Assembly: GCA_015654795.1 (NCBI GenBank)
Contig: JAATGF010000172.1
Coordinates: forward strand, 1 to 64,000
DNA from: Bacteroidales bacterium
Lineage (GTDB): Bacteria > Bacteroidota > Bacteroidia > Bacteroidales > Prolixibacteraceae
Length of the DNA: 64,000 nt
Direction of reading: 5' to 3'
Shown: one piece after another, positions 27,448 through 38,260 of the stretch
Position numbering within the stretch: the stretch's first letter is position 1
Layout: each line of letters opens with the position of its first letter
The notes under the pieces: generated by a model
The model's database searches: none
Told to the model about the DNA's origin: nothing
Seen by the model: the letters and a program-made list of their open reading frames with translations, nothing else
Program-made: the position numbers and the translations under genes

Positions 27448-28224
27448 ATGGTTCCCGGTGAATTGATTTCCACATTACGTACAGCATTTGAGGATTATAT
27501 AACTCCCTTAAAATATGTTCCTTATAATACTGACCCTACTATTGAAAAAACGATACTCCATACCAAAAGAGTTGTCGAGAATATACTGATTTTGGCTGAT
27601 TCGCTTGAACTTAGCGAGAATGAGAAACATGTGGCCGAAATTGCTGCACAATTCCACGATATTGGCAGATTTTGGTTACTTCTTCCAGAGAATGCGGAGA
27701 GTAAAATTACCGATCATGCCGACGCAAGTATTGAATATTTGAAAGCAAGTCCTGTTTTTGGACAACTTGACGAAGCAACTCAGAATATTATTATCCAGGT
27801 CATTAAAAGTCACAATAAACCGGAGCTGCCAAAGAAAGACGGAGAAGCTATTCTTTTCTATGTCAAACTTTTGCGTGATGCTGACAAATTAGACTCCTGG
27901 CGATCAACCTCTGAATATATTACACGTAAAGGAGGTAAACCCAATATGGCGATAGAACTTGCCCTTTCGGAGAAACCAGTTGTTACACCTTCATTCTCTA
28001 AAACAATCATAGAGGGTGGCATTCCAAACAAAGCTGATATCGTGACTTTCAACGACTTCCTTATTTTCCAGATGTCGTGGATTTTCGATCTTCATTTTAA
28101 GAAGAGTTTTCAGATTGTGAACCAAAAACAATACATTCGTCATCTTTACGATGCGCTTCCCAAAAACGACAGCGTTATTGAGATCTACCGCATGATAAGA
28201 ATTCACGTTGAAAATCAAATTTAA
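27448..28224 (+). CDS. HD-domain phosphohydrolase
   Basis: HTKRVVENILILADSL...AAQFHDIGRFWLL...ITDHADASIEYL, HD motif. Confidence 0.85.
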   Translation: MVPGELISTLRTAFEDYITPLKYVPYNTDPTIEKTILHTKRVVENILILADSLELSENEKHVAEIAAQFHDIGRFWLLLPENAESKITDHADASIEYLKASPVFGQLDEATQNIIIQVIKSHNKPELPKKDGEAILFYVKLLRDADKLDSWRSTSEYITRKGGKPNMAIELALSEKPVVTPSFSKTIIEGGIPNKADIVTFNDFLIFQMSWIFDLHFKKSFQIVNQKQYIRHLYDALPKNDSVIEIYRMIRIHVENQI

Positions 28225-28333
28225 TACTGATTTAAAAAGCAATCAGATATTTGAGCTGTAATAGATTTCTTTGAATCACATTCAAAGAAAAAGGCTTAAC
28301 GGCTTCTGTTCATTTTGGAGCAGGGTATATAAT

Positions 28334-28382
28334 AATGTGATTTATTGTAGATCAGTTGATCACTATTCCAATAAATCACATT
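28334..28382. repeat. Long inverted repeat (14-bp perfect outer arms)
   Basis: AATGTGATTTATTG ... CAATAAATCACATT with nested GATCA/TGATC. Confidence 0.75.
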
Positions 28383-28798
28383 GCAACCTGCCGCCTCGCC
28401 AATAGCATGGCCGGCACCAATATTTCATTCCATCGATAAGAGAGTCGGCAGGAACTTCAGCAAACACATTCTTACTGAACTTCCCCGGATACAAATTTCA
28501 GCATTCCCTCCCCTCTTCAAAAACAACTTCGAAATAGATAATTAATTGCCAATGCAGAATGCCGTGCACTTCCCCGATTATTGCGATGGAGCTGTATTAC
28601 AGACGCTTGCTGCTTTTGTAAAGCGCCGGTCACAATCATGCAATGAATTTTCCTTATGCGGGCAATTCATCATCTTCATTTTAACTTCCTTTTACTTTAA
28701 ACTAAATTTTGCAGTATCTGATTGCAATTTATCGGTGGCCTTTGTTTTTGTAAACAGGGCATCTGATTGTTTTAATTACTTCATTAACTTTGCAGATC

Positions 28799-30154
28799 AT
28801 GTATGCGATTATCGACGTAGAAACAACCGGGAACGGCGCCTCATATGGAAAAATCACAGAGATTGCCATCGTTTTACACAATGGTGAAGCGGTGACGGAT
28901 ACGTATACCACACTGATTAATCCGGAATGTAATATTCCATGGAGTATTACCCGACTTACCGGAATCACGAACGATATGGTCGCCAGTGCACCGAAATTTT
29001 ACGAAGTAGCCAAAAAGATTGTTGAACTGACTGCGGGAAGATTTTTCGTGGCACATAACGCTCAGTTCGATTATTCATTTGTAAAAGAAGAGTTTAAGCG
29101 ACTTGGGTATGATTTTAAACGAAAAACGATCTGTACTGTAAAGCTTGGACGGAAACTCTTGCCGGGACATCGCTCCTACTCGCTGGGGAATATTTGTGCC
29201 GACCTGGGAATCCGGATTACTGACCGGCACAGGGCAATTGGCGATGCATTGGCTACTGCAAAACTCTTCGATATTTTACTTGGTCAGAATAATCTCCTCG
29301 AATCGTCACTTTTTGTTCATCAGACGTATCCCCTTTCAACGGAGAAAATAGCTGCAATTCCTGGTAGAACTGGTGTTTACTATTTTTACGACGCACAAGG
29401 AAATATCATTTATGTTGGTAAAAGTAAAGATATTCATCAGCGTGTGTTGACGCATTTCAGTAATTCGCAGACCAAAAAAGCAATTGAGATGCGTGATAAA
29501 ATTGCCGATGTATCATGGGAAGAGACAGGCAGTGAACTTGTTGCACTTTTGCTCGAATCAGCTGAAATCAAAAAACATAAACCTTTATATAACCGAAGTT
29601 TGCGCAGGTCGGCGTACAACTTTGGATTGTTTTCATTCGAAGATTCGGATGGATACCTTCATTTAAAAATCAATCCGATTGGGGAGGAAGATATTCCATT
29701 GACTACTTTTCACTTTCAACAGGAAGGATTTGATTATCTGCATAATCTGGCCGAAAAATACGCTCTTTGCAAAAAATTGTGCCATCTCGACAGCAGTTCC
29801 GGTGAATGTTTCGAAGCCCAAATTCATCATTGCCAGGGAGCATGCACCGGACTTGAAAGTGCAGCCAATTATAATTTGCGCGTTAATAAATCAATCCATC
29901 CCCTTCAATACCGGTCACCAAACTTTTTTATAATTGATCAGGGTCGTACGAATGACGAAAACGCAATTATCAAAATCGCAGATGGACGTTTCGTTGGATT
30001 TGGTTATGCATCAACCGATTACGCCAGTAATAATTTAGAGTTTCTTCACGATTGTATCCAAAAATACAATGATAACCGCGATATCCGGGCAATTATCAAA
30101 GGATACCTTAATCGGAGTAAAAACCTTAAAATCATTGAATTAAATTCGGAATAA
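28799..30154 (+). CDS. DnaQ-like 3'-5' exonuclease fused to GIY-YIG (UvrC/Cho-type) endonuclease
   Basis: MYAIIDVETTGNGASYGKITEIAIVLH (exonuclease) and PGRTGVYYFYDAQGNIIYVGKSKDIHQRVLTHF (GIY-YIG). Confidence 0.93.
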   Translation: MYAIIDVETTGNGASYGKITEIAIVLHNGEAVTDTYTTLINPECNIPWSITRLTGITNDMVASAPKFYEVAKKIVELTAGRFFVAHNAQFDYSFVKEEFKRLGYDFKRKTICTVKLGRKLLPGHRSYSLGNICADLGIRITDRHRAIGDALATAKLFDILLGQNNLLESSLFVHQTYPLSTEKIAAIPGRTGVYYFYDAQGNIIYVGKSKDIHQRVLTHFSNSQTKKAIEMRDKIADVSWEETGSELVALLLESAEIKKHKPLYNRSLRRSAYNFGLFSFEDSDGYLHLKINPIGEEDIPLTTFHFQQEGFDYLHNLAEKYALCKKLCHLDSSSGECFEAQIHHCQGACTGLESAANYNLRVNKSIHPLQYRSPNFFIIDQGRTNDENAIIKIADGRFVGFGYASTDYASNNLEFLHDCIQKYNDNRDIRAIIKGYLNRSKNLKIIELNSE

Positions 30155-30157
30155 ATT

Positions 30158-31483
30158 CTACTCATCCGCTAAATTCATTCCCTGTGCATACCTCTTCAAC
30201 GCCCTTTCGCGGGCAAAACGATGTTCGATAATTGGTTGCGGATAGGCTGATGTCCCATATTCAGGAACCCATTTCCTGATATACTCAGCCTCCGGATCAA
30301 ATTTCTTAGCCTGTAACTCCGGATTGAAAATTCGAAAATAAGGGGCTGCATCACAGCCTGATCCCGCTGCCCATTGCCACCCTCCGTTGTTCGAAGCAAG
30401 TTCGTAATCATTCAGTTTACCGGCAAAATAAGTCTCTCCCCAACGCCAGTCTATTAACAGATGTTTACATAAGAAGCTGGCAGTCACCATCCTTAATCGA
30501 TTGTGCATAAATCCTGTCTGATTAAGTTCGCGCATTCCGGCATCAACCATCGGATATCCCGTTTTTCCCTGACACCATGCATTAAAATGGTCAAGGTTAT
30601 TTTCCCAGCGAATATTATCGTAGATCGGTTTAAATGCTCTTGTTGCCACATGAGGAAAATACCAAAGAATCTGACTGTAAAAATTACGCCAGATTAGCTC
30701 AGACAGGAAGGCCTCAGAATGTAAAAACGCCAATGCCGTAACCTTTCGTATGCTGATTGTTCCAAATCTCAGGTGAACACTCAACTTTGAGGTACCATTT
30801 CGCGCAGGAAAATCCCTGTTGACCGCATATCCTTCCAATAAAGTCTGCGACAGCGACTTAGATGGAAAAATAACACTAACGGGTTCGAAACCAATCATTT
30901 CGATACTCATCATCGGCAGAGGTTTAATCCGTATAAAATTATGGAAGTACTGTGCTGTATTCAAAGGGCGAACCATCGACTTGTTAAACTTCTCGAGAAA
31001 CCTGGTCTTGTAAGGCGTAAAAACCGTGTAAGGCGTTCCATCATCTTTAACGAGTTCGTCTTTCTCGAAAAGAACATGATCCTTATAGGAATGATATTCT
31101 ATCTTATTGATTTTCAGAAGTCTTTCGACATTTAGATCGCGTAAAGCGGAATAAGGTTCGTAATCGCGGTTTGTGTAAACACTGCAAATATGAAACTCTT
31201 CAGCCATCTTTATGAAAACATCCTGAGGTTTTCCGTGTGCGATATAAATGCTTGATCCTATTTTTTCGAGAGACTCCTTAATTCCAACCAGTGTTTTGTA
31301 AATAAAATTCACCCTGAAATCGGGACGTATTTCAAGTTGTTCCAGAATATCAGGATTAAAAATAAACAGCGGTAAAACATTTTCACGTGTTTTTAAAGCA
31401 TGAAAAAGAGCAGTATTATCCTCGAGTCTGAGATCACGGCGCATCCAGAAAATATTAACGACAATTTTATCCTTTTTTGTCAT
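30158..31483 (-). CDS. Deoxyribodipyrimidine photolyase / cryptochrome family
   Basis: VNIFWMRRDLRLEDNTALFHAL...GYPMVDAGMRELNQTGFMHNRLRMVTASFLCKHLLIDWRWGE. Confidence 0.97.
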   Translation of the reverse strand: MTKKDKIVVNIFWMRRDLRLEDNTALFHALKTRENVLPLFIFNPDILEQLEIRPDFRVNFIYKTLVGIKESLEKIGSSIYIAHGKPQDVFIKMAEEFHICSVYTNRDYEPYSALRDLNVERLLKINKIEYHSYKDHVLFEKDELVKDDGTPYTVFTPYKTRFLEKFNKSMVRPLNTAQYFHNFIRIKPLPMMSIEMIGFEPVSVIFPSKSLSQTLLEGYAVNRDFPARNGTSKLSVHLRFGTISIRKVTALAFLHSEAFLSELIWRNFYSQILWYFPHVATRAFKPIYDNIRWENNLDHFNAWCQGKTGYPMVDAGMRELNQTGFMHNRLRMVTASFLCKHLLIDWRWGETYFAGKLNDYELASNNGGWQWAAGSGCDAAPYFRIFNPELQAKKFDPEAEYIRKWVPEYGTSAYPQPIIEHRFARERALKRYAQGMNLADE

Positions 31484-31614
31484 GCTAAAATGAATTAGTT
31501 AATGCAAATATAAAATACAAATTCAACGCAGGTAATGTACTAAAAAGCCGAAAACAAAACATATTTTTACACGAAAATATTTTGCCATTCAAACTTATAT
31601 TACATTCAACAAAT

Positions 31615-32646
31615 ATGCATCAAAGAGGTTTTGCAAGCGACAATAATTCAGGAATTCATCCCGAAATCTTAAAAGCAATAGAAGCGGCGAATAGTGGACA
31701 TTCGACAGGATATGGCGACGACAAATGGACAAATGAAGCCATCTGTTTGTTTAAAAAAGAATTTGGTGATGATACTGAGGTATTTATTGTATTGACCGGA
31801 ACAGGGGCCAATATTCTCGGATTACAATCGGCGATTCAATCGTTTCATACGGTATTGTGTGCTGAAACAGCACATATCCAGACAGATGAATGTGGCGCGC
31901 CGGAAAAATTTACGGGCAGCAAACTAATTCCTATCACCACCCAAAATGGAAAGATCACTCCTGAACAAATTGAAAAAGATTTGCATGGATTTGGTTTTGA
32001 GCATCATTCTCAACCAGGATTGATTAGTATTACTCAAGTATCGGAACTGGGAACGATTTACACAGTTGACGAAATTACAGCACTGGCAGATTTGGCCCAC
32101 AGTCATGGCATGTTTCTTCATATGGACGGCGCCAGAATTGCAAATGCGTCAGTTTCGCTTGGACTTCCTTTCAGAACCTTCACAAAAGATGCAGGGGTTG
32201 ATATTCTCTCATTTGGCGGAACAAAAAATGGGATGATGATTGGCGAAGCGGTGCTTTTTTTCAATCCTGCATTGGCGACGCACAGCAAATATTACCGAAA
32301 ACAGGCAGCTCAGCTATATTCAAAGATGCGATTCGTTGGCGCTCAATTTGTTCCATATTTGCGTGACGGGATTTGGAAAACGAACGCCACACATTCGAAC
32401 CGTATGGCTAAAATACTTGAAACAGAAATCAGAAAACTAAAAGGAGTTGAAATTACTCAACCGGTGGAAGGCAACGGAATTTTTGCGATTGTTCCTCAGG
32501 AATTGATACCGCAATTACAGAATGAGTATTTCTTTTATACATGGGACGAGAATCGTGGAGAAGTCAGGTGGATGACATCATTCGACACCACAGAGGAGGA
32601 TATTCTTAACTTTGCAAAGTTGCTTCGGAAATTACTAAACGAATAA
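31615..32646 (+). CDS. Low-specificity threonine aldolase / aromatic amino acid lyase-like PLP enzyme
   Basis: FASDNNSGIHPEILKAIEAAN...LHMDGARIANASVSLG...VDILSFGGTKNGMM. Confidence 0.93.
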   Translation: MHQRGFASDNNSGIHPEILKAIEAANSGHSTGYGDDKWTNEAICLFKKEFGDDTEVFIVLTGTGANILGLQSAIQSFHTVLCAETAHIQTDECGAPEKFTGSKLIPITTQNGKITPEQIEKDLHGFGFEHHSQPGLISITQVSELGTIYTVDEITALADLAHSHGMFLHMDGARIANASVSLGLPFRTFTKDAGVDILSFGGTKNGMMIGEAVLFFNPALATHSKYYRKQAAQLYSKMRFVGAQFVPYLRDGIWKTNATHSNRMAKILETEIRKLKGVEITQPVEGNGIFAIVPQELIPQLQNEYFFYTWDENRGEVRWMTSFDTTEEDILNFAKLLRKLLNE

Positions 32647-32787
32647 GTATTCGTTCGTATGTTTTATAAAGATTTTGAGCGTATTATTTTCTTTATACAG
32701 CATACCGTAAGTTTCAGATTGTGATATGCTTTCAACTATTTATTATATATCAAGATATACGCATATAACTAATTATAAGCAATATAA

Positions 32788-33498
32788 ATGCCGTTACTTT
32801 CGCGATATCACCCCGGGAGCTATTCCGAAGAGCAATACAATCTGGAAAAACGTATTGTAAGGCATTCGCTTTTTGTATCCGGTTCCTTTGTCGTTGTTTT
32901 GTGGCTCGTTAAGCTTTTTGAGTATGAATTTGATCTTGACTTTTCAGCATGGGGTGTTCTTCCGCACGATGTAACGGGATTGCGCGGCATTATTTTCTCG
33001 CCGCTTATTCATGCTAATTTTAAACATCTCATAGCCAATACGATTCCATTGTTCATTCTCACTTTTTCATTGTTCTTCTTTTACAGGAAATCCTCTTACA
33101 CCATTTTTGTTTTGATTTATCTGTTTTCGGGTGTTTTTGTTTGGTTGGGAGGGCGCGAGGCTTTGCATATCGGAGCTAGCGGACTTATTTATGGACTTGC
33201 AGCCTTTTTATTTTTAAGCGGAATTATAAGCTTTAATATCAGACTATTGACAATTTCAATGATCGTTGCTTTAGTATATGGCGGGTTGTTCTGGGGAATT
33301 TTTCCGATTAAACCTGAAATTTCATGGGAATCTCACTTATGGGGTGGTATTTCAGGATTTGGACTGGCATTCCTCTACCGGAATTCTATTCCGGTTGATC
33401 CCCGGGAAAATGAAGTTGAAGAAGATGAAGAGATTGAGGATATTACACCGGAAAACGAGATTGAACCTGAGGAAGATTCGACCAAAGAAAACAATTGA
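32788..33498 (+). CDS. Rhomboid family intramembrane serine protease
   Basis: IFSPLIHANFKHLIANTIPLF, HIGASGLIYGLAAFLF (GxSG). Confidence 0.93.
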   Translation: MPLLSRYHPGSYSEEQYNLEKRIVRHSLFVSGSFVVVLWLVKLFEYEFDLDFSAWGVLPHDVTGLRGIIFSPLIHANFKHLIANTIPLFILTFSLFFFYRKSSYTIFVLIYLFSGVFVWLGGREALHIGASGLIYGLAAFLFLSGIISFNIRLLTISMIVALVYGGLFWGIFPIKPEISWESHLWGGISGFGLAFLYRNSIPVDPRENEVEEDEEIEDITPENEIEPEEDSTKENN

Positions 33499-33564
33499 GC
33501 AACTCAGATATTTGTTGTATTTTTGTAACCTTGAAATTTAATAGAAACCAGTTCTGTATAAAAC

Positions 33565-34512
33565 ATGATTAGTCGAAGGATTATCCGCACCAAGGTACTG
33601 CAAATATTATACGCTCACGTATCATCCCCCGAAAAAACAATGACTCAATCTGAATCTGAGCTCCATTTCAGTATCAGAAAAACTTACGATTTGTATCACC
33701 TGCTTTTTGCCATTCTTGGCGAAATCAGCGATTTTGCGAACGAGCGGATTGAATCGAGGAGGATGAAGAATCTCCCTACCAAAGATGATCTTAATCCCAA
33801 TCTCAGGTTCATAAACAACAGGCTGATTACCAGGCTAAAAGAAGATAAGAGTCTGAATGATTATCTTACGCGCAATAAGCTTAACTGGTCGAATTATCCC
33901 GATCTCATTCGTGGTATCTATGTCTCAATGATTGAGTCAGATCTGTATGCCAATTATATCAATTCGGAAACCGATGATTTTCAAAACGATCGTCGCTTTT
34001 GTGAAGATTTCTTTAGCAATATATTGGTAAACAGCGATATAATGCTTACTGAACTCGAAGAGCAAAGTATATATTGGAACGATGATCTTGACTTCGCAAT
34101 TTCGATGGTCATTAAAACGATCAAGAAATTCAAAAGCGAAAATGATCGCAATGAATACCTGATGTCACTTTACAAAGATGAGGAGGATCAGGAATTTACA
34201 ACTAAATTATTCAGAAAAGCGATCAGCAACGAATCGGAAAACCGAAAGATCATCGAAAATTACACTAAGAACTGGGATGTTGACAGAGTTGCAGTTATGG
34301 ATGTGCTAATCATGCAGTTGGCTCTGACCGAGCTTATGGAATTTCCATCAATTCCCGTAAAGGTGACACTGAACGAATACATTGAGCTTGCTAAATATTA
34401 TAGTACAAACCGGAGCAGTACCTTTATTAACGGAGTTCTTGACCGTATTACCAAGGATTTCCGCGAGGAGGGTAAAATAGTGAAAGCTGGTCGAGGATTG
34501 CTGGAAGGATGA
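33565..34512 (+). CDS. nusB: Transcription antitermination factor NusB
   Basis: MISRRIIRTKVLQILYA...NWDVDRVAVMDVLIMQLALTELMEFPSIPVKVTLNEYIELAKYYSTNRSSTFINGVLDRI. Confidence 0.95.
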   Translation: MISRRIIRTKVLQILYAHVSSPEKTMTQSESELHFSIRKTYDLYHLLFAILGEISDFANERIESRRMKNLPTKDDLNPNLRFINNRLITRLKEDKSLNDYLTRNKLNWSNYPDLIRGIYVSMIESDLYANYINSETDDFQNDRRFCEDFFSNILVNSDIMLTELEEQSIYWNDDLDFAISMVIKTIKKFKSENDRNEYLMSLYKDEEDQEFTTKLFRKAISNESENRKIIENYTKNWDVDRVAVMDVLIMQLALTELMEFPSIPVKVTLNEYIELAKYYSTNRSSTFINGVLDRITKDFREEGKIVKAGRGLLEG

Positions 34513-34976
34513 GAACTACTATCTTTAATGCTTTAATATTCACCTGTTTATTCCTGTTTTTCTCGTCATGCGCTAACAACAGGAGTCAGGGAAATGGGGG
34601 TTCGGACGAGAATAAATCGTTGAAAAAAAAGGCTCCCGGAAAGATTGTATTTGACAAAGAAATTCATAATTTTGGTACACTGAAAGATGGAGAAATTGTC
34701 TCATTTTCTTTTATATTTCGAAATATGGGAGGATCTCCGTTTGTAATTAATAAAGTGGAGAAAACATGCGGTTGTATCGATATCAGATATAATTCTAATG
34801 CTGTCAAGCCAGGAGAGACTTCATCTATTGAATTAATTTTTAATACTGCGGGTGAATGGGGAAACCAGATTAAAGGCGTCGTCGTCGAAACTTCTGATGG
34901 TGAACGAAAAGATTTACAGATTGGTGCTTTTATAGAAAATAAACAGTTTAATAACCTTTTAAATACAGAAAAATGA
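34509..34976 (+). CDS. DUF1573 domain lipoprotein
   Basis: IVFDKEIHNFGTLKDGEIVSFSFIFRNMGGSPFVINKVEKTCGCIDIRY. Confidence 0.93.
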   Translation: MRTTIFNALIFTCLFLFFSSCANNRSQGNGGSDENKSLKKKAPGKIVFDKEIHNFGTLKDGEIVSFSFIFRNMGGSPFVINKVEKTCGCIDIRYNSNAVKPGETSSIELIFNTAGEWGNQIKGVVVETSDGERKDLQIGAFIENKQFNNLLNTEK

Positions 34977-35296
34977 GTTCTATTTTATTTATTATTGCTC
35001 AGGCACCGGCCGGAGGAGGAGCATCATCGATAAATATGCTTTTGATGATGGGTCTTATGATCGTTGTGTTTTACTTTTTCATGATTCGTCCTCAAATGAA
35101 ACGTCAAAAAGAGATGACTAAATTCCGGTCAGCACTCCAAAAAGGTGATAAAATTGTAACAACAGGCGGAATTTATGGTAAAATCGATGAGATTAAAGAT
35201 AATATCATTATTCTCGAAGTTGCTCAAAACGTAAAACTTAAAGTTGACAAAAGTGTTGTCTTGAAAGATATGTCGGATGCACCGGTTCAGAAATAA
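34973..35296 (+). CDS. yajC: Preprotein translocase subunit YajC
   Basis: MGLMIVVFYFFMIRPQMKRQKEMTKFRSALQKGDKIVTTGGIYGKI. Confidence 0.97.
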   Translation: MSSILFIIAQAPAGGGASSINMLLMMGLMIVVFYFFMIRPQMKRQKEMTKFRSALQKGDKIVTTGGIYGKIDEIKDNIIILEVAQNVKLKVDKSVVLKDMSDAPVQK

Positions 35297-35315
35297 TTGG
35301 AATATTTAATCTAAT

Positions 35316-35344
35316 TCTGAAAGGCTGGGTAACCGGCCTTTTTG
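35316..35344 (+). terminator. Hairpin AAAGGCTGGGTAACCGGCCTTTTT after yajC
   Basis: Stem plus T-run. Confidence 0.7.
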
Positions 35345-35367
35345 CTTAACAAATACATCCTAAATTC

Positions 35368-36360
35368 ATGCTTAGACGAGTGCTTGAATATTTTAAAACC
35401 GAAATTACTGCAATTCGAAACGGAAAAGCATTTGTCTTTTTAGTTTGCCTTGCATTAGCTTCGTTTTTGTGGTTTCTCAATGCACTCGAAAAACATTACA
35501 CCGATCATATCACGGTGCCGGTAAAATATATAAATCTACCTAAAAATAAGGAACTTACGGGTAAACTGCCCAATAAATTAGACCTTGCAGTAGATGCTTT
35601 TGGTTATACTTTACTTCAACACAAATTAAGCCTTGCGTTTTCCCCTGTATCCTTAGATGTAAACGAATTGACAAATAATTATTTAGAAGGTAAGTTTATG
35701 TCGAAATATGCCATTTCGATGAATGGACACAAAGAGGAAATTGCCAAGCAAATAAGCAGCGAAATACAGATTATAAGTATCAGGCCAGATTCAATCTCAT
35801 TCAATGTGAGTAATATAATTGAAAAATTGGTTGAAGTTCATCCGGTTGTCGATTTCACTTTTGCGAGAGAATTTATTTTGCAGAAGCCACCTGTTGTTAA
35901 ACCCGAATTTATTTTAGTGCGTGGACCTCAGGATATTTTAGATACCCTGAAATTTATCTATACGAAGCCGATAGAACTGAAAAGATTATCCCACACGGTA
36001 AAACGCGACGTTGGGTTGGTTATTTTACCTGAATTGAAGTCTGAACTCAGTGAGGTTACCGTACAAATCGACGTAGAACAATACACCGAGGCAAAATTTG
36101 ATATTCCCATTTTAATTATCAATCAGCCGGACTCATTAATTATCAAAACCTTTCCGTCAAAGGTCAAAGTTACTTGCCGGGTAGGATTAAGTAAATATAA
36201 TAAATTGAATAACAGTAGTTTCAGAGCTGTTGCCGATTACTCGCATCGTTCCGGCGCAATTTCAAAGTTGCGGGTAGTTCTCGACAAAGTCCCCGAGACT
36301 GTTCTTTCTGTAGATCATTTTCCAAAAGATGTGGAATATATTATTGAGCATAAAGAATAG
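35368..36360 (+). CDS. YbbR-like/CdaR family protein
   Basis: AFVFLVCLALASFLWFLNALEKHYTDHITVPVKYINLPKN; repeated YbbR-like beta domains. Confidence 0.85.
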   Translation: MLRRVLEYFKTEITAIRNGKAFVFLVCLALASFLWFLNALEKHYTDHITVPVKYINLPKNKELTGKLPNKLDLAVDAFGYTLLQHKLSLAFSPVSLDVNELTNNYLEGKFMSKYAISMNGHKEEIAKQISSEIQIISIRPDSISFNVSNIIEKLVEVHPVVDFTFAREFILQKPPVVKPEFILVRGPQDILDTLKFIYTKPIELKRLSHTVKRDVGLVILPELKSELSEVTVQIDVEQYTEAKFDIPILIINQPDSLIIKTFPSKVKVTCRVGLSKYNKLNNSSFRAVADYSHRSGAISKLRVVLDKVPETVLSVDHFPKDVEYIIEHKE

Positions 36361-36365
36361 ATGCA

Positions 36366-36965
36366 ATGAAAAAGATCGGAATTACAGGTGGAATAGGCAG
36401 CGGTAAAACAACCGTCTGTGAAATCTTTAAATTACTGGGGGTTCCTGTTTTTCATGCTGATATAGAAGCCAAAAATCTGCAGAACAACGATTTGCAGATA
36501 AGAGAAAAACTCACTAAACTTTTTGGTGAGCACATCTATTCGTCTGACGGAATACTCGACCGGAAAAAATTGGCCGGACTAATTTTTAATGATTCAACCG
36601 CTTTGGCAAATGTGAATTCTATTATTCATCCTGCGGTCAGGCAAAACTTCCTCGAATGGGCTGATAATCATCACGATGCTTCCTACATTCTTTACGAAGC
36701 GGCTGTTCTTCTCGAAAGCGGATATGCTTCCGATTTCGCTCGCAATATATTAGTTTTAGCCGACGAAAAAGTAAGGATCGAGCGGACAATCAGGCGTGAT
36801 CATACTTCGGCAGAGCTTGTAAAACAACGAATTAATAATCAAATGCCTGATGCTCAAAAAATCAAAATGGCGGATTTCATTATTGAAAATAACAACGAAA
36901 AATTATTGTTTCCTCAGATTATTGAATTGAATAAATTGATCATTTCAGATGGTAAAAATTGGTAA
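36366..36965 (+). CDS. coaE: Dephospho-CoA kinase
   Basis: KKIGITGGIGSGKTTVCEIFKLLGVPVFHADIEAK. Confidence 0.97.
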   Translation: MKKIGITGGIGSGKTTVCEIFKLLGVPVFHADIEAKNLQNNDLQIREKLTKLFGEHIYSSDGILDRKKLAGLIFNDSTALANVNSIIHPAVRQNFLEWADNHHDASYILYEAAVLLESGYASDFARNILVLADEKVRIERTIRRDHTSAELVKQRINNQMPDAQKIKMADFIIENNNEKLLFPQIIELNKLIISDGKNW

Positions 36966-37683
36966 ATGGATTGGTGGAGGATTGGGTTTTACACTTGGTG
37001 GACCACTTGGAGCGCTGGCTGGTTTTGTGTTGGGTTCGGTTTTTGACGAAGCCGAGGTTATACTTCAAAATCCAGAGAATATAACTGGTAAGAAGGTACA
37101 GATCACACAAGGTGACTACATGTTTAGTCTACTCGTACTTGTTACGGCAGTTTTAAAAGCCGATGGTCGGATTCTGCGCTCTGAACTCAATTACGTGAAA
37201 GGATTTCTTAAACAAAATTTTGGAACCGAAGGAGCAAAACAAGCGTTGGTTATTTTGAAAGACCTTACGCAGCAGAATATTCCGGTTACCGATGTTTGTA
37301 TTCAGATCCGAAAATATGTCGATCATTCCTCGCGATTGCAACTGGTTCATTTCCTCTTTGGAATTGCAAATGCCGATGGAGTCTTACATCCCGAAGAGCT
37401 TAAACTGATTCGTCATATTTCGGCAACACTTGGCATTTCGGATGCTGACTACAACTCGATTGAAGCGATGTTTGTTCCCAAGACGGATTGGGCTTACCAT
37501 ATTCTTGAAATTCAGGAACAAGCGACTAATGAAGAGATAAAAAAAGCATATCGTAAGATGGCGTTAAAATATCATCCTGACAAAGTGAGTTATTTAGGCG
37601 AAGATGTTCAAAAGGCAGCCAACGAAAAATTTCAAAAACTGAATGAAGCCTATCAGGCAATTTGCAAGGAACGAGGAATATAA
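36949..37683 (+). CDS. TerB-like / DnaJ-domain protein (DjlA-like)
   Basis: C-terminal HILEIQEQATNEEIKKAYRKMALKYHPDKVSYLGEDVQKAANEKFQKLNEAYQAIC J-domain. Confidence 0.93.
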   Translation: MVKIGKWIGGGLGFTLGGPLGALAGFVLGSVFDEAEVILQNPENITGKKVQITQGDYMFSLLVLVTAVLKADGRILRSELNYVKGFLKQNFGTEGAKQALVILKDLTQQNIPVTDVCIQIRKYVDHSSRLQLVHFLFGIANADGVLHPEELKLIRHISATLGISDADYNSIEAMFVPKTDWAYHILEIQEQATNEEIKKAYRKMALKYHPDKVSYLGEDVQKAANEKFQKLNEAYQAICKERGI

Positions 37684-37786
37684 GTAATGAGAATAAATAA
37701 ATATCGTCTTTTACCAATGCGGAATTTGCGGACTCTCAAAGCACAGTGCACTTTTAATGCACATTTATCATCGTTGAAATAAGCAG

Positions 37787-38260
37787 TCCGGATGGGTTTC
37801 TCCATATTTCCCTCGTACCTGCTCTATGTTTGCTCTATGTCTGCTCTATGTTTGGTTCTTGTTTGATTCTTGCTTGGTCCATATTGAGTCTTGGTATCAG
37901 GACCTATATCAACATCGGCTCCTCAAACGACGATTTTTAATGACTCTTTTTAATGACGGCGAAGCCAATGAACTTTTCAATGACTATTTTAATGACCCCA
38001 TCGCCTTTTCGCCCATTCTCCCCTTCTCCCCATCATTCCATTTTCTGCTCTATGTTTGGTTCTTGTTTGGTCCATATTGAGTCTGGTATCAGGTTCTCTA
38101 TATCACCATCGGAGCCTCAAACGAAGATTTTTAATGACCTTTTCAATGACGGCGAAGCCAATGAACTATTTTGATGACCTTTTCTCCCCATCGCCCCCTC
38201 CCGCAGTCTCACCATCTCCTTTTCCCGCTTTTGCAAATACGACATTATTTTATTCCCGGT
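37787..38260 (+). repeat. Dispersed intergenic repeat, copies A and B (A from 37787, partial B from about 38047)
   Basis: TCCGGATGGGTTT...GCTCTATGTTTGGTTCTTGTTTG...TCCATATTGAGTCTTGGTATCAG...TTTTTAATGACGGCGAAGCCAATGA. Confidence 0.85.

Noticed and set aside
28546-28887. 113-aa + strand ORF
   Set aside because: Overlaps the start of the exonuclease-GIY-YIG gene in another frame, no recognisable family, Cys/Phe-rich composition.
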